Assembly (NCBI RefSeq): GCF_037023755.1
Contig: NZ_CP146100.1
Coordinates: forward strand, 2,358,501-2,422,500
DNA: 64,000 nucleotides
Source: Saccharopolyspora sp. SCSIO 74807
GTDB taxonomy: Bacteria; Actinomycetota; Actinomycetes; Mycobacteriales; Pseudonocardiaceae
Direction of reading: 5' to 3'
Part shown: positions 38,079-46,442 of the stretch, in pieces
Position numbering within the stretch: the first letter of the stretch is position 1
Layout of the letters: every line of letters starts with the position of its first letter
Notes under the pieces: model-generated
What the model was told of the DNA's origin: nothing
The model's input: only the letters and a program-made list of their open reading frames with translations
Database searches by the model: none
Made by a program: the position numbers and the translations under genes

Positions 38079-39257
38079 TCAGCGCCGCGCAGGGGGCAGT
38101 CCGAGCCCAACGGTCGAGACGATGTCGCGCTGGACTTCGTTGGTGCCGCCGCCGAAGGTGAGGATCAGCGCCGAGCGGTGCATCCGCTCGACCCGGCCGT
38201 GCAGCGCGGCGCCGGGCGAACCTCCGCGGACGTGCGCGGCGGGCCCGAGCACCTCCATCAGCAGCCGGTAGGCCTCGGTGGCCAGCTCGGTGCCGTAGAC
38301 CTTGGTCGCCGAGGCGGCCGCGGGAGCAGGCTGCTGCTCCGCGGTCCAGGCGATCTTCCAGTTCATCAGCTTCAACACCTCGGCACCCGCGTGCACCCGC
38401 GCGAGGTGCGTGCGCACCCACTCCTGGTCGATGACCCGGCGGCCGTCCGGCAGCTCGGTCTCCCGCGCCCATTCGCGGACCTGCGCCAGGGCGGAGCGGA
38501 TCGGCGCGGCCGAGGTCAGCGCGACCCGCTCGTGGTTGAGCTGGTTGGTGATCAGCGGCCAGCCCTCGTTCTCGCCGCCGACCAGCGCCGTGGCCGGAAC
38601 CCGCACGTCCTCGTAGTAGGTGGCGCTGGTGGTCGGCCCGGCGACGGTGTGCACCGGTGTCCAGGAGAAACCCGGTGCGTCCGTCGGGACGATCAGCATG
38701 CTCAGGCCCTTGTGCTTGCGGGCTTCCGGATCGGTCCGGCAGGCCAGCCACACGTAGTCGGCGTACTGCACCAGGCTGGTCCACATCTTCTGGCCGTTGA
38801 TCACGTACTCGTCGCCGTCGCGGACCGCGGTGGTGCGCAGCGAAGCGAGGTCGGTGCCCGCTTCCGGCTCGGAGTAGCCGATGGAGAAGTGGATCTCACC
38901 GGCGGCGATGCCGGGCAGGAAGTGCGCCCGCTGCTCGGCGCTGCCGTAGCGCATGATCGTGGGCGCGACGCTGTTGAGCGTCAGGAACGGAACCGGCACT
39001 CCGGCGATGGCGGCCTCGTCGGTGAAGATGAGCTGCTCCAGCATCGTGCCGCCGTGCCCGCCGTGCTCCCGGGGCCAGCCGAGCGCGAGCCAGCCGTCGG
39101 AGCCGAGCTGGCGGACGATCCGCTTGTACGCCTCGCCGTCGCCGTAATCACCCCCGGTCGCCAGCTCCTCCCGGAGCTCGTCGGTCATCAGCTGCGCGAA
39201 GTAGTCGCGCAGGCGCTTGCGCAGCCGTTCCTGGTCGGAGTTGAAGCCGATGCGCAT
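38079..39257 (-). CDS. fadE26: Acyl-CoA dehydrogenase subunit FadE26 (ChsE4)
   Basis: Partner of FadE27 in the ChsE4-ChsE5 heterotetramer. The 392-aa protein begins MRIGFNSDQERLRKRLRDYF and matches M. tuberculosis FadE26 closely (LGWPREHGGHGGTMLEQLIFTDE; HFSIGYSEPEAGTDLASLRTTA; NGQKMWTSLVQYADYVWLA; ILTFGGGTNEVQRDI). AGGAGG precedes the ATG at 39257; the in-frame ATG 15 codons earlier overlaps the operator region. It is the first gene of the operon; the operator at 39295-39308 lies 38 bp upstream. Confidence 0.93.
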   Translation of the reverse strand: MRIGFNSDQERLRKRLRDYFAQLMTDELREELATGGDYGDGEAYKRIVRQLGSDGWLALGWPREHGGHGGTMLEQLIFTDEAAIAGVPVPFLTLNSVAPTIMRYGSAEQRAHFLPGIAAGEIHFSIGYSEPEAGTDLASLRTTAVRDGDEYVINGQKMWTSLVQYADYVWLACRTDPEARKHKGLSMLIVPTDAPGFSWTPVHTVAGPTTSATYYEDVRVPATALVGGENEGWPLITNQLNHERVALTSAAPIRSALAQVREWARETELPDGRRVIDQEWVRTHLARVHAGAEVLKLMNWKIAWTAEQQPAPAAASATKVYGTELATEAYRLLMEVLGPAAHVRGGSPGAALHGRVERMHRSALILTFGGGTNEVQRDIVSTVGLGLPPARR

Positions 39258-39294
39258 GGGGCCTCCTGGGCGAGCGACCCGGCCGGGCGCTGTG

Positions 39295-39308
39295 TGCAAC
39301 AAGTTTCA
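39295..39308. promoter_or_regulatory. KstR-like operator before fadE26
   Basis: tgcaacaagtttca is a perfect TNNAACNNGTTNNA match, 38 bp before the fadE26 start. It is one of two such sites in the 330-bp divergent fadE26/fdxD region, which holds no other gene. Confidence 0.75.
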
Positions 39309-39393
39309 GTTACTTTAGACCGCCGGGTGCCCCGGAGTCGACCAGCGTGGTGACAACGTCTTTTTCCGCGCAGGCTTCCCTGGGTCGCTAATA

Positions 39394-39407
39394 TGCAACT
39401 TGTTCTA
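39394..39407. promoter_or_regulatory. KstR-like operator in the fadE26/fdxD region
   Basis: tgcaacttgttcta is a perfect consensus match. It lies 86 bp from the first site (39308) and 180 bp before fdxD, and so could serve the fdxD side. Confidence 0.72.
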
Positions 39408-39586
39408 CATCGTGTGCCGGCGATGAGCGGGCAGGCCGGAGCGGTGCGCGCCGGTGTCGCATGAGCGGTCAAGTTCCGATGGCCTCCGAATGGAGTAGTG
39501 AATCCCGCGGCACCGTCTCGTTGCCCTTCTAGGTCCGCCCGCGTCGAGCGCCCGATGAGCCGAGCCCTACGAACGCGGAGGAAGCG

Positions 39587-39796
39587 ATGGAGATCGGCGT
39601 GCGGACCGAGCTGTGCGAGGCGAACGGAGTCTGCGTCGGGCTGGCCCCGGCGGTGTTCGAGCTGGACGACGACGAGCTGTTGCAGATCCGGCACCCGGTA
39701 CCGGACGAAGATGTAGAACGTGTTGCGAAAGCCGTGCATCTTTGTCCGAAAGGTGCACTGTTCATTGCAGGAAGTGAAGCTGACGACGACTCTTGA
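39587..39796 (+). CDS. fdxD: Ferredoxin (FdxD-like)
   Basis: 69-aa acidic ferredoxin with cysteines C10, C16 and C53 (CEANGVC and HLCPKGAL), the pattern of single-cluster P450-type ferredoxins, probably [3Fe-4S]. It corresponds to FdxD (Rv3503c), which lies beside fadE26 in M. tuberculosis, and could supply electrons to CYP125 or another steroid P450. CGGAGGAAG precedes the ATG. The 3' part contains tagaacgtgttgcg (39714-39727), which resembles a KstR site but is within the coding sequence. Confidence 0.88.
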   Translation: MEIGVRTELCEANGVCVGLAPAVFELDDDELLQIRHPVPDEDVERVAKAVHLCPKGALFIAGSEADDDS

Positions 39797-39803
39797 ACAT
39801 CCT

Positions 39804-39817
39804 GAAAACAAGTTCTA
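39804..39817. promoter_or_regulatory. KstR-like operator before the ADH-mce4 gene run
   Basis: gaaaacaagttcta matches the consensus except the first base. It is 7 bp after the fdxD stop and 61 bp before the ADH start. No other such site was noticed before the mce4 genes, so it may head a run reaching to 54.3 kb. Confidence 0.68.
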
Positions 39818-39878
39818 GTGTGTGTCGCACATAACAGCCGCTATGCGGCGTTCTCGGACTTGGTGGGGAGACGGGCCG

Positions 39879-40967
39879 GTGAAGGCAGCGGTGCTCAACC
39901 AGATCGGCGACGACGCGCTGGACGTCCGCACGGACGTCCGGGTCGTGCCGCCGGGGCCGGGCGAGGTGCACCTGCGCGTCCGCGCCGCGGGGATCTGCCA
40001 CAGCGATCTCTCGGCGATGAACGGTGGCCTTCCCGCGCTCGCTCCCGGAGTGCTGGGCCACGAAGGGGCGGGCGAAGTGCTCGCGGTGGGCGAGCAGGTG
40101 ACCGACCTGGCACCGGGCGACCGCGTCACCATCGCGTTCGTCCCGCCGTGCGGCAACTGCCGGGACTGCCTCAACGCGCAGCCGCACCTGTGCCAGGTGC
40201 ACGTGGTCGCGTCGTTCACCTCGCCCAGGTTCAAGGTCGGTGCCGCGCCCGCCTTCGGATTCACCGGCACCGGCACGTTCGCGGAGGAGCTGGTCGTGCC
40301 CCGGGACGGCGTGGTCAAGGTCGAACCGGACGTGCCGTTCGAGGTCGCCGCGCTGCTCAGCTGCGGAGTGCTGACCGGGGTCGGCGCGGTGCTCAACACC
40401 GCGCGGGTCGAGCCGGGGTCCACAGTGGTCGTGATCGGCGCGGGCGGCGTCGGGATCTCGGTCATCCAGGGCGCCCGGATCGCCGGTGCGCGGCAGATCG
40501 TGGCCGTGGACCCGGTGACCGCCAAGCACGCCGGGGCGAAGCGGTTCGGTGCGACGCACGCGACCACGCCGGAGGGCTTGGACGATCTCAAGCAGGAACT
40601 GACCGGCGGTGCCGGGTTCGACTACGCCATCGAGGTCGTCGGGCGCTCCGCCACGATCCGCGCCGCCTACGACGCGGCGCGGCGCGGCGGCGACGTGGTG
40701 CTCGTCGGTGCCGGTGGGCCGGACGAGAAGGTCGAGTTCTCCGCGCAGGAATTGTTCGTCAACGAGCGGAACATCCTGCCGTCGTTCTACGGCTCGGCCG
40801 ACCCGCGCCGGGACATCCCGCGGCTGCTGGACTTCTGGCGGGCCGGACTGCTCGACCTCGAAGGCATGGTGAGCAGGCGGATCGCCCTTTCCGACATCAA
40901 CGACGGGCTGAGCGCGCTGAGCAGCGGTGATGCCGCCTTGGTCCGCCAGATCGTCACTTTCGACTAG
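39879..40967 (+). CDS. Zinc-dependent alcohol dehydrogenase
   Basis: 362-aa medium-chain dehydrogenase. Catalytic zinc ligands are visible as GICHSDLS and GHEGAGEV; the structural zinc lobe is CGNCRDCLNAQPHLC; the NAD-binding motif is VVVIGAGGVGISVIQG. The GTG at 39879 starts the conserved VKAAVLNQ and follows GGGGAG; the longer frame extends 19 codons into the leader and is rejected. It probably oxidises a steroid or side-chain alcohol (C26-OH is an inference), acting with the ALDH at 42047. Confidence 0.82.
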   Translation: MKAAVLNQIGDDALDVRTDVRVVPPGPGEVHLRVRAAGICHSDLSAMNGGLPALAPGVLGHEGAGEVLAVGEQVTDLAPGDRVTIAFVPPCGNCRDCLNAQPHLCQVHVVASFTSPRFKVGAAPAFGFTGTGTFAEELVVPRDGVVKVEPDVPFEVAALLSCGVLTGVGAVLNTARVEPGSTVVVIGAGGVGISVIQGARIAGARQIVAVDPVTAKHAGAKRFGATHATTPEGLDDLKQELTGGAGFDYAIEVVGRSATIRAAYDAARRGGDVVLVGAGGPDEKVEFSAQELFVNERNILPSFYGSADPRRDIPRLLDFWRAGLLDLEGMVSRRIALSDINDGLSALSSGDAALVRQIVTFD

Positions 40968-41060
40968 TGGAGTCCGGCCGCCGTTCGCCGCGGCCGTGCT
41001 CCGCGCACGAACCGCCGCGGCGGTGCGCAACCGCGAAACCCGCGACGAAGGAGTTCTACT

Positions 41061-41957
41061 GTGGACAGTCAGGCGTTGGACCTGCGCGGCAAGGTCGCCG
41101 TGGTGACCGGCGCGGGCGCCGGGCTCGGCCGTTCGGAAGCGCTCGCGCTGGCGGGCGCCGGTGCGGACGTGGTGGTCAACGACGTCTCGGCGGCCGCGGA
41201 CGCGGTGGTCGGCGAGATCGAGGAGGCAGGCGGCAAAGCCGCCGCCGTGCGCGGCGACATCAGCGAACAGGCCGTGGCCGACGAGCTGCTCTCGACCGCG
41301 GTGCAGCGCTTCGGCGGACTGCACGTCGTGGTGAACAACGCCGGCCTGCTGCGCGACCGCATGGTCTTCAAGATGAGCGACCAGGAGTGGGACGACGTCA
41401 TCCGGGTGCACCTGCGCGGGCACTTCCTGGTCTGCCGCGGGGCCGCGGCGCACTGGCGCCAGCAGTCCAAGGACACCGGGTCGGCGGTGTACGGGCGGAT
41501 CGTGAACACCGCGTCGGAGGCGTTCCTGTTCGGCGCCGAAGGCCAGCCGAACTACGCCGCGGCGAAGGCGGGCATCGCCTCGCTAACGGTTTCCACCGCT
41601 CGCGCGCTGGCGCGCTACGGCGTGCGGGCGAACGCGATCTGCCCGCGTGCGCGGACGGCGATGACCGACCAGATCTTCGGCCCCGCTCCGGAAACCGGGG
41701 TCGATCCGCTGTCCACCGAGCACGTGGCGCCGTTCGTCAGCTACCTGGCCGCACCCGCGGCCGACGCCATCAACGGACAGGTTTTCGTCGTGCACGGCGG
41801 GAAAGTCGCGCTGATGGCGCCGCCGAAGATCGAGCAGCGGTTCGACGCGGCAGGCGATACCTGGAGCACCGCGGAACTCGCGGAGGTGGTCGGCGGCTAC
41901 TTCGCCGACCGCGGGGAAGGCATGTTCTCCAGCACCGACCTGCTCTCGCTGGGCTAG
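41061..41957 (+). CDS. SDR-family hydroxysteroid/hydroxyacyl-CoA dehydrogenase (Rv3502c-like)
   Basis: 298-aa short-chain dehydrogenase: NAD motif TGAGAGLGRS, NNAGLLRDRMVFKMS, the catalytic Ser region NTASEA and YAAAK. The insertion after HLRGHFLVCRGAAAHWRQQ and the C-terminal extension (WSTAELAEVVGGYF) resemble 17-beta-HSD4-type enzymes. M. tuberculosis has a related SDR (Rv3502c) between fdxD and the mce4 operon, which supports a side-chain 3-hydroxyacyl-CoA dehydrogenase role. AAGGAG precedes the GTG. Confidence 0.8.
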   Translation: MDSQALDLRGKVAVVTGAGAGLGRSEALALAGAGADVVVNDVSAAADAVVGEIEEAGGKAAAVRGDISEQAVADELLSTAVQRFGGLHVVVNNAGLLRDRMVFKMSDQEWDDVIRVHLRGHFLVCRGAAAHWRQQSKDTGSAVYGRIVNTASEAFLFGAEGQPNYAAAKAGIASLTVSTARALARYGVRANAICPRARTAMTDQIFGPAPETGVDPLSTEHVAPFVSYLAAPAADAINGQVFVVHGGKVALMAPPKIEQRFDAAGDTWSTAELAEVVGGYFADRGEGMFSSTDLLSLG

Positions 41958-42046
41958 CGCAGCAGGCAGGCGCGCGGCGGAGAACTTCCGGCTGTGCCGC
42001 GGATTCACGAGCAACCTGCGCCGGACGACCGACAGGAGTGACAACG

Positions 42047-43555
42047 ATGTCGCTGACCGTGCAACAGCATCGCGCACAGGTGGGGCTGCAGGACGGCTCG
42101 TTGTTCGTGGACGGCCAGTGGCGGCAGGCCCGCTCCGGCAAGACGTGGACGCATCTGCACCCGGCGACGCAGGAACCGGTGGGTACGTTCCCGGTCGCCG
42201 ATGCCGAAGACGTCGACGAAGCGGTCCGCGCCGCGCGCCGCGCCTTCGACGAGGGGCCTTGGCCGAACCTGCCTGCCGGGCAGCGCGTGAAAATCCTGCA
42301 CCGCTACGCGGATCTGCTGCGCGAGAACGCCGACGAGCTGCGCGGGCTGCAAGCGCTCGACAACGGAGTTCCGCTGTCGTTCGGCAACGTCTACGCGGCT
42401 TCGGTGGACGCCGCCGCGGACGTCTTCGACCACCACGCGGGCTGGATCGACAAGGCCGGTGGCGAGACGCTGCCCGGTTATCAGGGCGGCGAGCACCTCG
42501 CGATGACGCTGCGGGAACCGATCGGCGTGGCCGCCGCGATCCTGCCGTGGAACGCGCCTTTCCTGCTCTACGCCCAGAAAATCGCTCCCGCGCTGGCGGC
42601 GGGCTGCACGGTCGTGCTCAAACCGTCCGAGTACGCGACGTTCGTCGTGCTGCGGATGGTGGAACTGCTGGCCGATGCCGGTGTGCCGGACGGCGTGGTC
42701 AACGTCGTCACCGGCACCGGCGAACCCACCGGGGGAGCGCTGATCGGCCACGAGCTGGTGGACAAGATCAGCTTCACCGGCAGCCGCGAGGTCGGCAAGC
42801 GCATCGTCGAGGTCTCCGCGGCCACGCTGAAGCGGGTTTCGCTGGAACTCGGCGGGAAAAGCCCCGCCATCGTCTTCCCGGACACCGACGCCTCGCTGGC
42901 CGGGATGACCGCGATGGGCATGGTGACGCTCGGGTTGTCCGGGCAGGGATGCGTGGTGTGCAGCAGGGCGCTGGTGCACCGCGACGTCTACGACGAGTTC
43001 CTGACTGCGGCCGAGATGATCGCGGGTTCGGTCACCTACGGCGACCCGTTCGACCCGGCCGTGCTCTCCAGCCCGCTGATCAACGACAAGCAGCTGCACC
43101 GGGTGCTGGGCTTCGTCGAATCCGGCAAGCAGGACGGCGCCCGGCTGATCACCGGCGGAGACCGGCCGGACGGCGAACTCGGTGCCGGGAACTTCGTGAA
43201 CCCGGCGATCTTCGCGGACGTGGACAACAAGATGAGCATCGCCCAGCAGGAGATCTTCGGGCCGGTGCTCTCGGTCGTGCCGTTCTCGGACGAGGACGAA
43301 GCCGTGCGGCTGGCCAACGACACCGAATACGGCCTCGGCGCGGGCGTTTTCACCGCGGACGCGCAGCGCGCGTTCCGGGTCTCGCGGAGGTTGCGCGCCG
43401 GGACGGTCGGAATCAACGGCTTCCAGGTCGAGCCGCACCTGCCGTTCGGCGGATACAAGCAGTCCGGGCTGGGCCGGGAAGGCGGCCGCAGCTCCTTCGA
43501 GTCCTACACCGAACTCAAAACGGTGCTCATGCCGTTGACCGACGAGATGATGTGA
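42047..43555 (+). CDS. Aldehyde dehydrogenase
   Basis: 502-aa NAD(P)-dependent aldehyde dehydrogenase with ILPWNAPFLLYAQKIAPALAAGC, KPSEYA, FTGSREVGK, the catalytic Glu in LELGGKSPA and the catalytic Cys in GQGCVVCSRAL, then EIFGPVLSVVPF. AGGAG lies nine bases before the ATG. It sits between two SDR genes in the same direction. Probable role: oxidation of a steroid side-chain aldehyde to the acid used by FadD19 or FadD17; substrate not proven. Confidence 0.85.
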   Translation: MSLTVQQHRAQVGLQDGSLFVDGQWRQARSGKTWTHLHPATQEPVGTFPVADAEDVDEAVRAARRAFDEGPWPNLPAGQRVKILHRYADLLRENADELRGLQALDNGVPLSFGNVYAASVDAAADVFDHHAGWIDKAGGETLPGYQGGEHLAMTLREPIGVAAAILPWNAPFLLYAQKIAPALAAGCTVVLKPSEYATFVVLRMVELLADAGVPDGVVNVVTGTGEPTGGALIGHELVDKISFTGSREVGKRIVEVSAATLKRVSLELGGKSPAIVFPDTDASLAGMTAMGMVTLGLSGQGCVVCSRALVHRDVYDEFLTAAEMIAGSVTYGDPFDPAVLSSPLINDKQLHRVLGFVESGKQDGARLITGGDRPDGELGAGNFVNPAIFADVDNKMSIAQQEIFGPVLSVVPFSDEDEAVRLANDTEYGLGAGVFTADAQRAFRVSRRLRAGTVGINGFQVEPHLPFGGYKQSGLGREGGRSSFESYTELKTVLMPLTDEMM

Positions 43556-43563
43556 GTCCCGTT

Positions 43564-44313
43564 ATGGCGCGTTTGCAAGGAAAGACCGCGATCATCACCG
43601 GCGCGGCGAGGGGTCAGGGCGCGGCTGCGGCGCGGCGCTTCGTCGCGGAGGGCGCGAGCGTGCTGCTCGCCGACGTGGCCGACGAGCCGGGCAAGGCGCT
43701 GGCCGACGAACTCGGCGAGAGCGCGCGCTTCGAGCACCTCGACGTGTCCGAACAGGACGAATGGCCGGTCGCGGTGCGCGCGGCCGAGTCCGCGTTCGGG
43801 CCGGTCGACGTGCTGCTCAACAACGCCGGAGTGCTGCACTTCGCCGAACTCGGCGAGACCGCGCTGGCCGACTACGAGCGGGTCGTGCGGATCAACCAGA
43901 TCGGCACCTTCCTCGGGATGCGCGCGGTGCTGAGCTCGATGCCCGCGGGCGGCTCGATCATCAACGTGTCCTCTGTGGAGGGTCTGGGCGGGATGCCGTT
44001 CACGGTCGCCTACACCGCTACCAAGTTCGCCATCCGCGGGATGACCAAGGTCGCCGCGATGGAACTCGGCGAGCGCGGCATCCGGGTGAACTCGGTGCAC
44101 CCCGGGATGATCGACACCGACATGGTGCGCAGCTTGGGCGGACCCGAGATGAACGACCACGTCGGCGCCCGGGTCGCGCTCAAGCGGGTCGGCCAGCCGG
44201 ACGAGATCGCGCAGCTGGCGGTTTTCCTCGCCAGCGACGAGAGCTCGTACTCCACCGGCGCCGAATTCGTCGCCGACGGCGGCGCCACCGCCACGCACTC
44301 GCTGTCCCGATAG
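43564..44313 (+). CDS. 3-alpha/20-beta-hydroxysteroid dehydrogenase-like SDR
   Basis: 249-aa classical SDR: TGAARGQGAAAARRF (NAD site), NNAGVLHFAELGE, INVSSVEGLGG (catalytic Ser), YTATKFAIRG (Tyr-x-x-x-Lys) and the C-terminal LASDESSYSTGAEFVADGG. It resembles the 3-alpha,20-beta-HSD group (FabG3/Rv2002 and the Streptomyces enzyme). ATG at 43564 is 8 bp after the ALDH stop. The 315-bp gap to mceG contains the folded repeat and no other gene. Confidence 0.82.
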   Translation: MARLQGKTAIITGAARGQGAAAARRFVAEGASVLLADVADEPGKALADELGESARFEHLDVSEQDEWPVAVRAAESAFGPVDVLLNNAGVLHFAELGETALADYERVVRINQIGTFLGMRAVLSSMPAGGSIINVSSVEGLGGMPFTVAYTATKFAIRGMTKVAAMELGERGIRVNSVHPGMIDTDMVRSLGGPEMNDHVGARVALKRVGQPDEIAQLAVFLASDESSYSTGAEFVADGGATATHSLSR

Positions 44314-44409
44314 CACTGCAACCCGCTGCGACGAAAGGCATCAGTGCCATTGCTCGACCCGTAGCAACGAACGCTTCGCAGGAGTCGTTTCAGTATGATT
44401 TTCGGTCTT

Positions 44410-44596
44410 GTCTTGTCAGCGGCGGAGCCGCTGAGCAGTGACCATGCCAGCAACCGGCACCGCGGCGGGTTCTCAGCGGCTTCCTCGCGAGGACAGCGAT
44501 TTCGCCGCGTATGGGCATACGTCAGAAATCGATCCCGCAGCGAGGAAGCCGCTGAGGTTCCGCTACCGGCACCGCTACGCAAATCATTCTGAAAGA
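44410..44596 (+). repeat. Folded intergenic repeat, copy before mceG
   Basis: Nearly identical to 24716-24905 over ~185 bp. Of the few differences, two compensate each other in the 17-bp central stem: cctcac/gtgagg there is cctcgc/gcgagg here. Nested stems cgatttc/gaaatcg and cgtatg/catacg are unchanged. It ends about 33 bp before the mceG start and is in the sense orientation, so it would be in the leader of the importer mRNA if transcription comes from upstream. Confidence 0.85.
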
Positions 44597-44628
44597 ACTT
44601 CTTGGAACTTCTTAGGTGGTGACCCGAG

Positions 44629-45648
44629 TTGGGTGTCGAAGTCGGGGTGCAGGGGCTCACGAAGTCCTTCGGCGCCCACCAGGTGTGGTCGGACGTGTCG
44701 CTGACGCTGCCGCACGGGGAGGTCAGCGCCATCCTCGGCCCGTCCGGAACCGGCAAGTCGGTGTTCCTGAAGTCGCTGATCGGGCTGCTGCGCCCGGACC
44801 GCGGCCGGGTCATGGTCGAAGACGTCGACATGTGCTCGTGCTCCGAGCGGGAGCTCTACGACGTCCGCAAGCGCTTCGGCGTGCTGTTCCAGGACGGTGC
44901 GCTGTTCGGCTCGATGAGCCTGTTCGACAACGTCGCCTTCCCGTTGCGCGAGCACACCCGCAAGTCCGAGGCGGAGATCCGCCGGGTCGTGTTGGAGAAG
45001 ATGGAGCTGGTCGGCCTTTCCGGGGCGGAGGACAAGCTGCCCGGCGAACTGTCCGGCGGGATGCGCAAACGCGCTGGGCTGGCGCGGGCGCTGGTGCTCG
45101 AACCGGAGATCATCCTCTGCGACGAGCCGGATTCCGGGCTGGACCCGGTGCGCACCGCTTACCTCTCGCAGTTGCTGATCGACCTGAACGCGCAGATCGA
45201 CGCGACGATCCTGCTGGTCACGCACAACATCGACGTGGCGCGCACGGTCCCGGACAACATCGGGTTGTTCTTCCGCGGCAAGCTGGTGCTCTTCGGCGCT
45301 CGCGAGGTGCTGCTGACCAGCGAAGAACCGGTGGTCGACCAGTTCGTCAACGGTCGCCGCGCGGGGCCGATCGGGATGAGCGAGGAGAAGGACTCGGGGA
45401 CCGTGGCCGCCGAGCTGGCCGGGCTGGACGCCACGAGCGCGCCGGCCCCGCGCACCGTCGTCCCGCAGCTGACCCCCGGCCCCGGGTTGCCGGAGCGGAT
45501 CGCGGTGCGCCGCCGCAAGCAGCGCATGATGCGCGACCTGAACGCCTACCCGCCCGCGGTGCGCGAGCAGGTGCTCGCCGGGTTGTCCGACGCCGAACGC
45601 CGCGAGTGGGGCGCCCCGCCGCGGCCTGGCCCCGGTGATCGCCCATGA
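44629..45648 (+). CDS. mceG: Mce ATPase MceG
   Basis: ATP-binding subunit that energises Mce importers. The 339-aa protein has Walker A GPSGTGKS (37-44), LFQDGALFGSMSLFDNVAFPLRE, the signature LSGGMRKRAGLA, Walker B EIILCDEPDSGLDPVRTAYLSQ, HNIDVARTVPDN and the MceG-specific C-terminal GRRAGPIGMSEEKD. The start is TTG: an in-frame stop lies at 44620 and the next start would cut the conserved N-terminus (mycobacterial MGVSIEVNGLTKSFG). In mycobacteria mceG is unlinked to mce loci; here it leads the mce4 operon. It overlaps yrbE4A by ATGA. Confidence 0.92.
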   Translation: MGVEVGVQGLTKSFGAHQVWSDVSLTLPHGEVSAILGPSGTGKSVFLKSLIGLLRPDRGRVMVEDVDMCSCSERELYDVRKRFGVLFQDGALFGSMSLFDNVAFPLREHTRKSEAEIRRVVLEKMELVGLSGAEDKLPGELSGGMRKRAGLARALVLEPEIILCDEPDSGLDPVRTAYLSQLLIDLNAQIDATILLVTHNIDVARTVPDNIGLFFRGKLVLFGAREVLLTSEEPVVDQFVNGRRAGPIGMSEEKDSGTVAAELAGLDATSAPAPRTVVPQLTPGPGLPERIAVRRRKQRMMRDLNAYPPAVREQVLAGLSDAERREWGAPPRPGPGDRP

Positions 45649-46439
45649 GTTCTCCCGGTGCCAGCCACCGCGTCCCGCTGCGCGCCGCCTTCGTCGAAGT
45701 GGGCCGGTTGGCGACGCTGTCCTGGGAGGTGCTGCGCGCGATGCCGCGGCGGCCGTTCCAGGTGCGCGAATGGGTGCAGCAGGCGTGGTTCTTCGCCAGC
45801 GTGACGATCCTGCCGACCGCGATGGTCGCGATCCCGTTCGGCGCGGTGATCGCGATGCAGCTGGGTTCGCTGACCCAGCAGATCGGCGCCCAGTCGTTCA
45901 CCGGCGCGGCCAGCGCGCTGTCCATCCTGCAGCAGGCGAGTCCGCTGATCACCGCGCTGCTGGTGGCGGGCGCCGGTGGTTCCGCGGTGTGCGCGGACAT
46001 CGGCGCGCGCAAGATCCGCGACGAGATCGACGCGATGGAAGTGCTCGGCATCTCCGCGATCCAGCGGCTGGTGGTGCCGCGGGTGCTCGGCGCGATCTTC
46101 GTGTCGGTGCTGCTCAACGGCCTGGTCAGCGTGGTCGGTGTGGTCGGCGGCTACTTCTTCAACGTGGTGCTGCAGGGCGGCACGCCCGGCGCGTACCTGG
46201 CCAGCTTCAACGCGCTGGCGCAGTTGCCGGACATCTACGTCAGCGAGCTCAAGGCGCTGATCTACGGGTTCGTGGCCGGTGTGGTCGCCGCCTACCGCGG
46301 GCTGAACCCCGCGGGCGGGCCGAAGGGCGTCGGCGACGCGGTCAACCAGGCCGTGGTGATCACCTTCCTGCTGCTGTTCGCGATCAACCTCGTGATCACC
46401 GGCATCTACCTGCAGCTGGTCCCGCCGAAGGAATTGTGA
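45645..46439 (+). CDS. yrbE4A: Mce4 permease subunit YrbE4A
   Basis: 264-aa membrane permease of the MlaE/YrbE family, pairing with YrbE4B as the transmembrane core of the sterol importer. Several hydrophobic helices are visible, with family motifs FGAVIAMQLGSLTQQIGAQSFTGAAS, ICADIGARKIRDEIDAMEVLGIS-like VCADIGARKIRDEIDAMEVL and the cytoplasmic coupling helix that contacts MceG. The ATG overlaps the mceG stop, and yrbE4B follows after 3 bp. Confidence 0.93.
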   Translation: MSSPGASHRVPLRAAFVEVGRLATLSWEVLRAMPRRPFQVREWVQQAWFFASVTILPTAMVAIPFGAVIAMQLGSLTQQIGAQSFTGAASALSILQQASPLITALLVAGAGGSAVCADIGARKIRDEIDAMEVLGISAIQRLVVPRVLGAIFVSVLLNGLVSVVGVVGGYFFNVVLQGGTPGAYLASFNALAQLPDIYVSELKALIYGFVAGVVAAYRGLNPAGGPKGVGDAVNQAVVITFLLLFAINLVITGIYLQLVPPKEL

Positions 46440-46442
46440 GCG

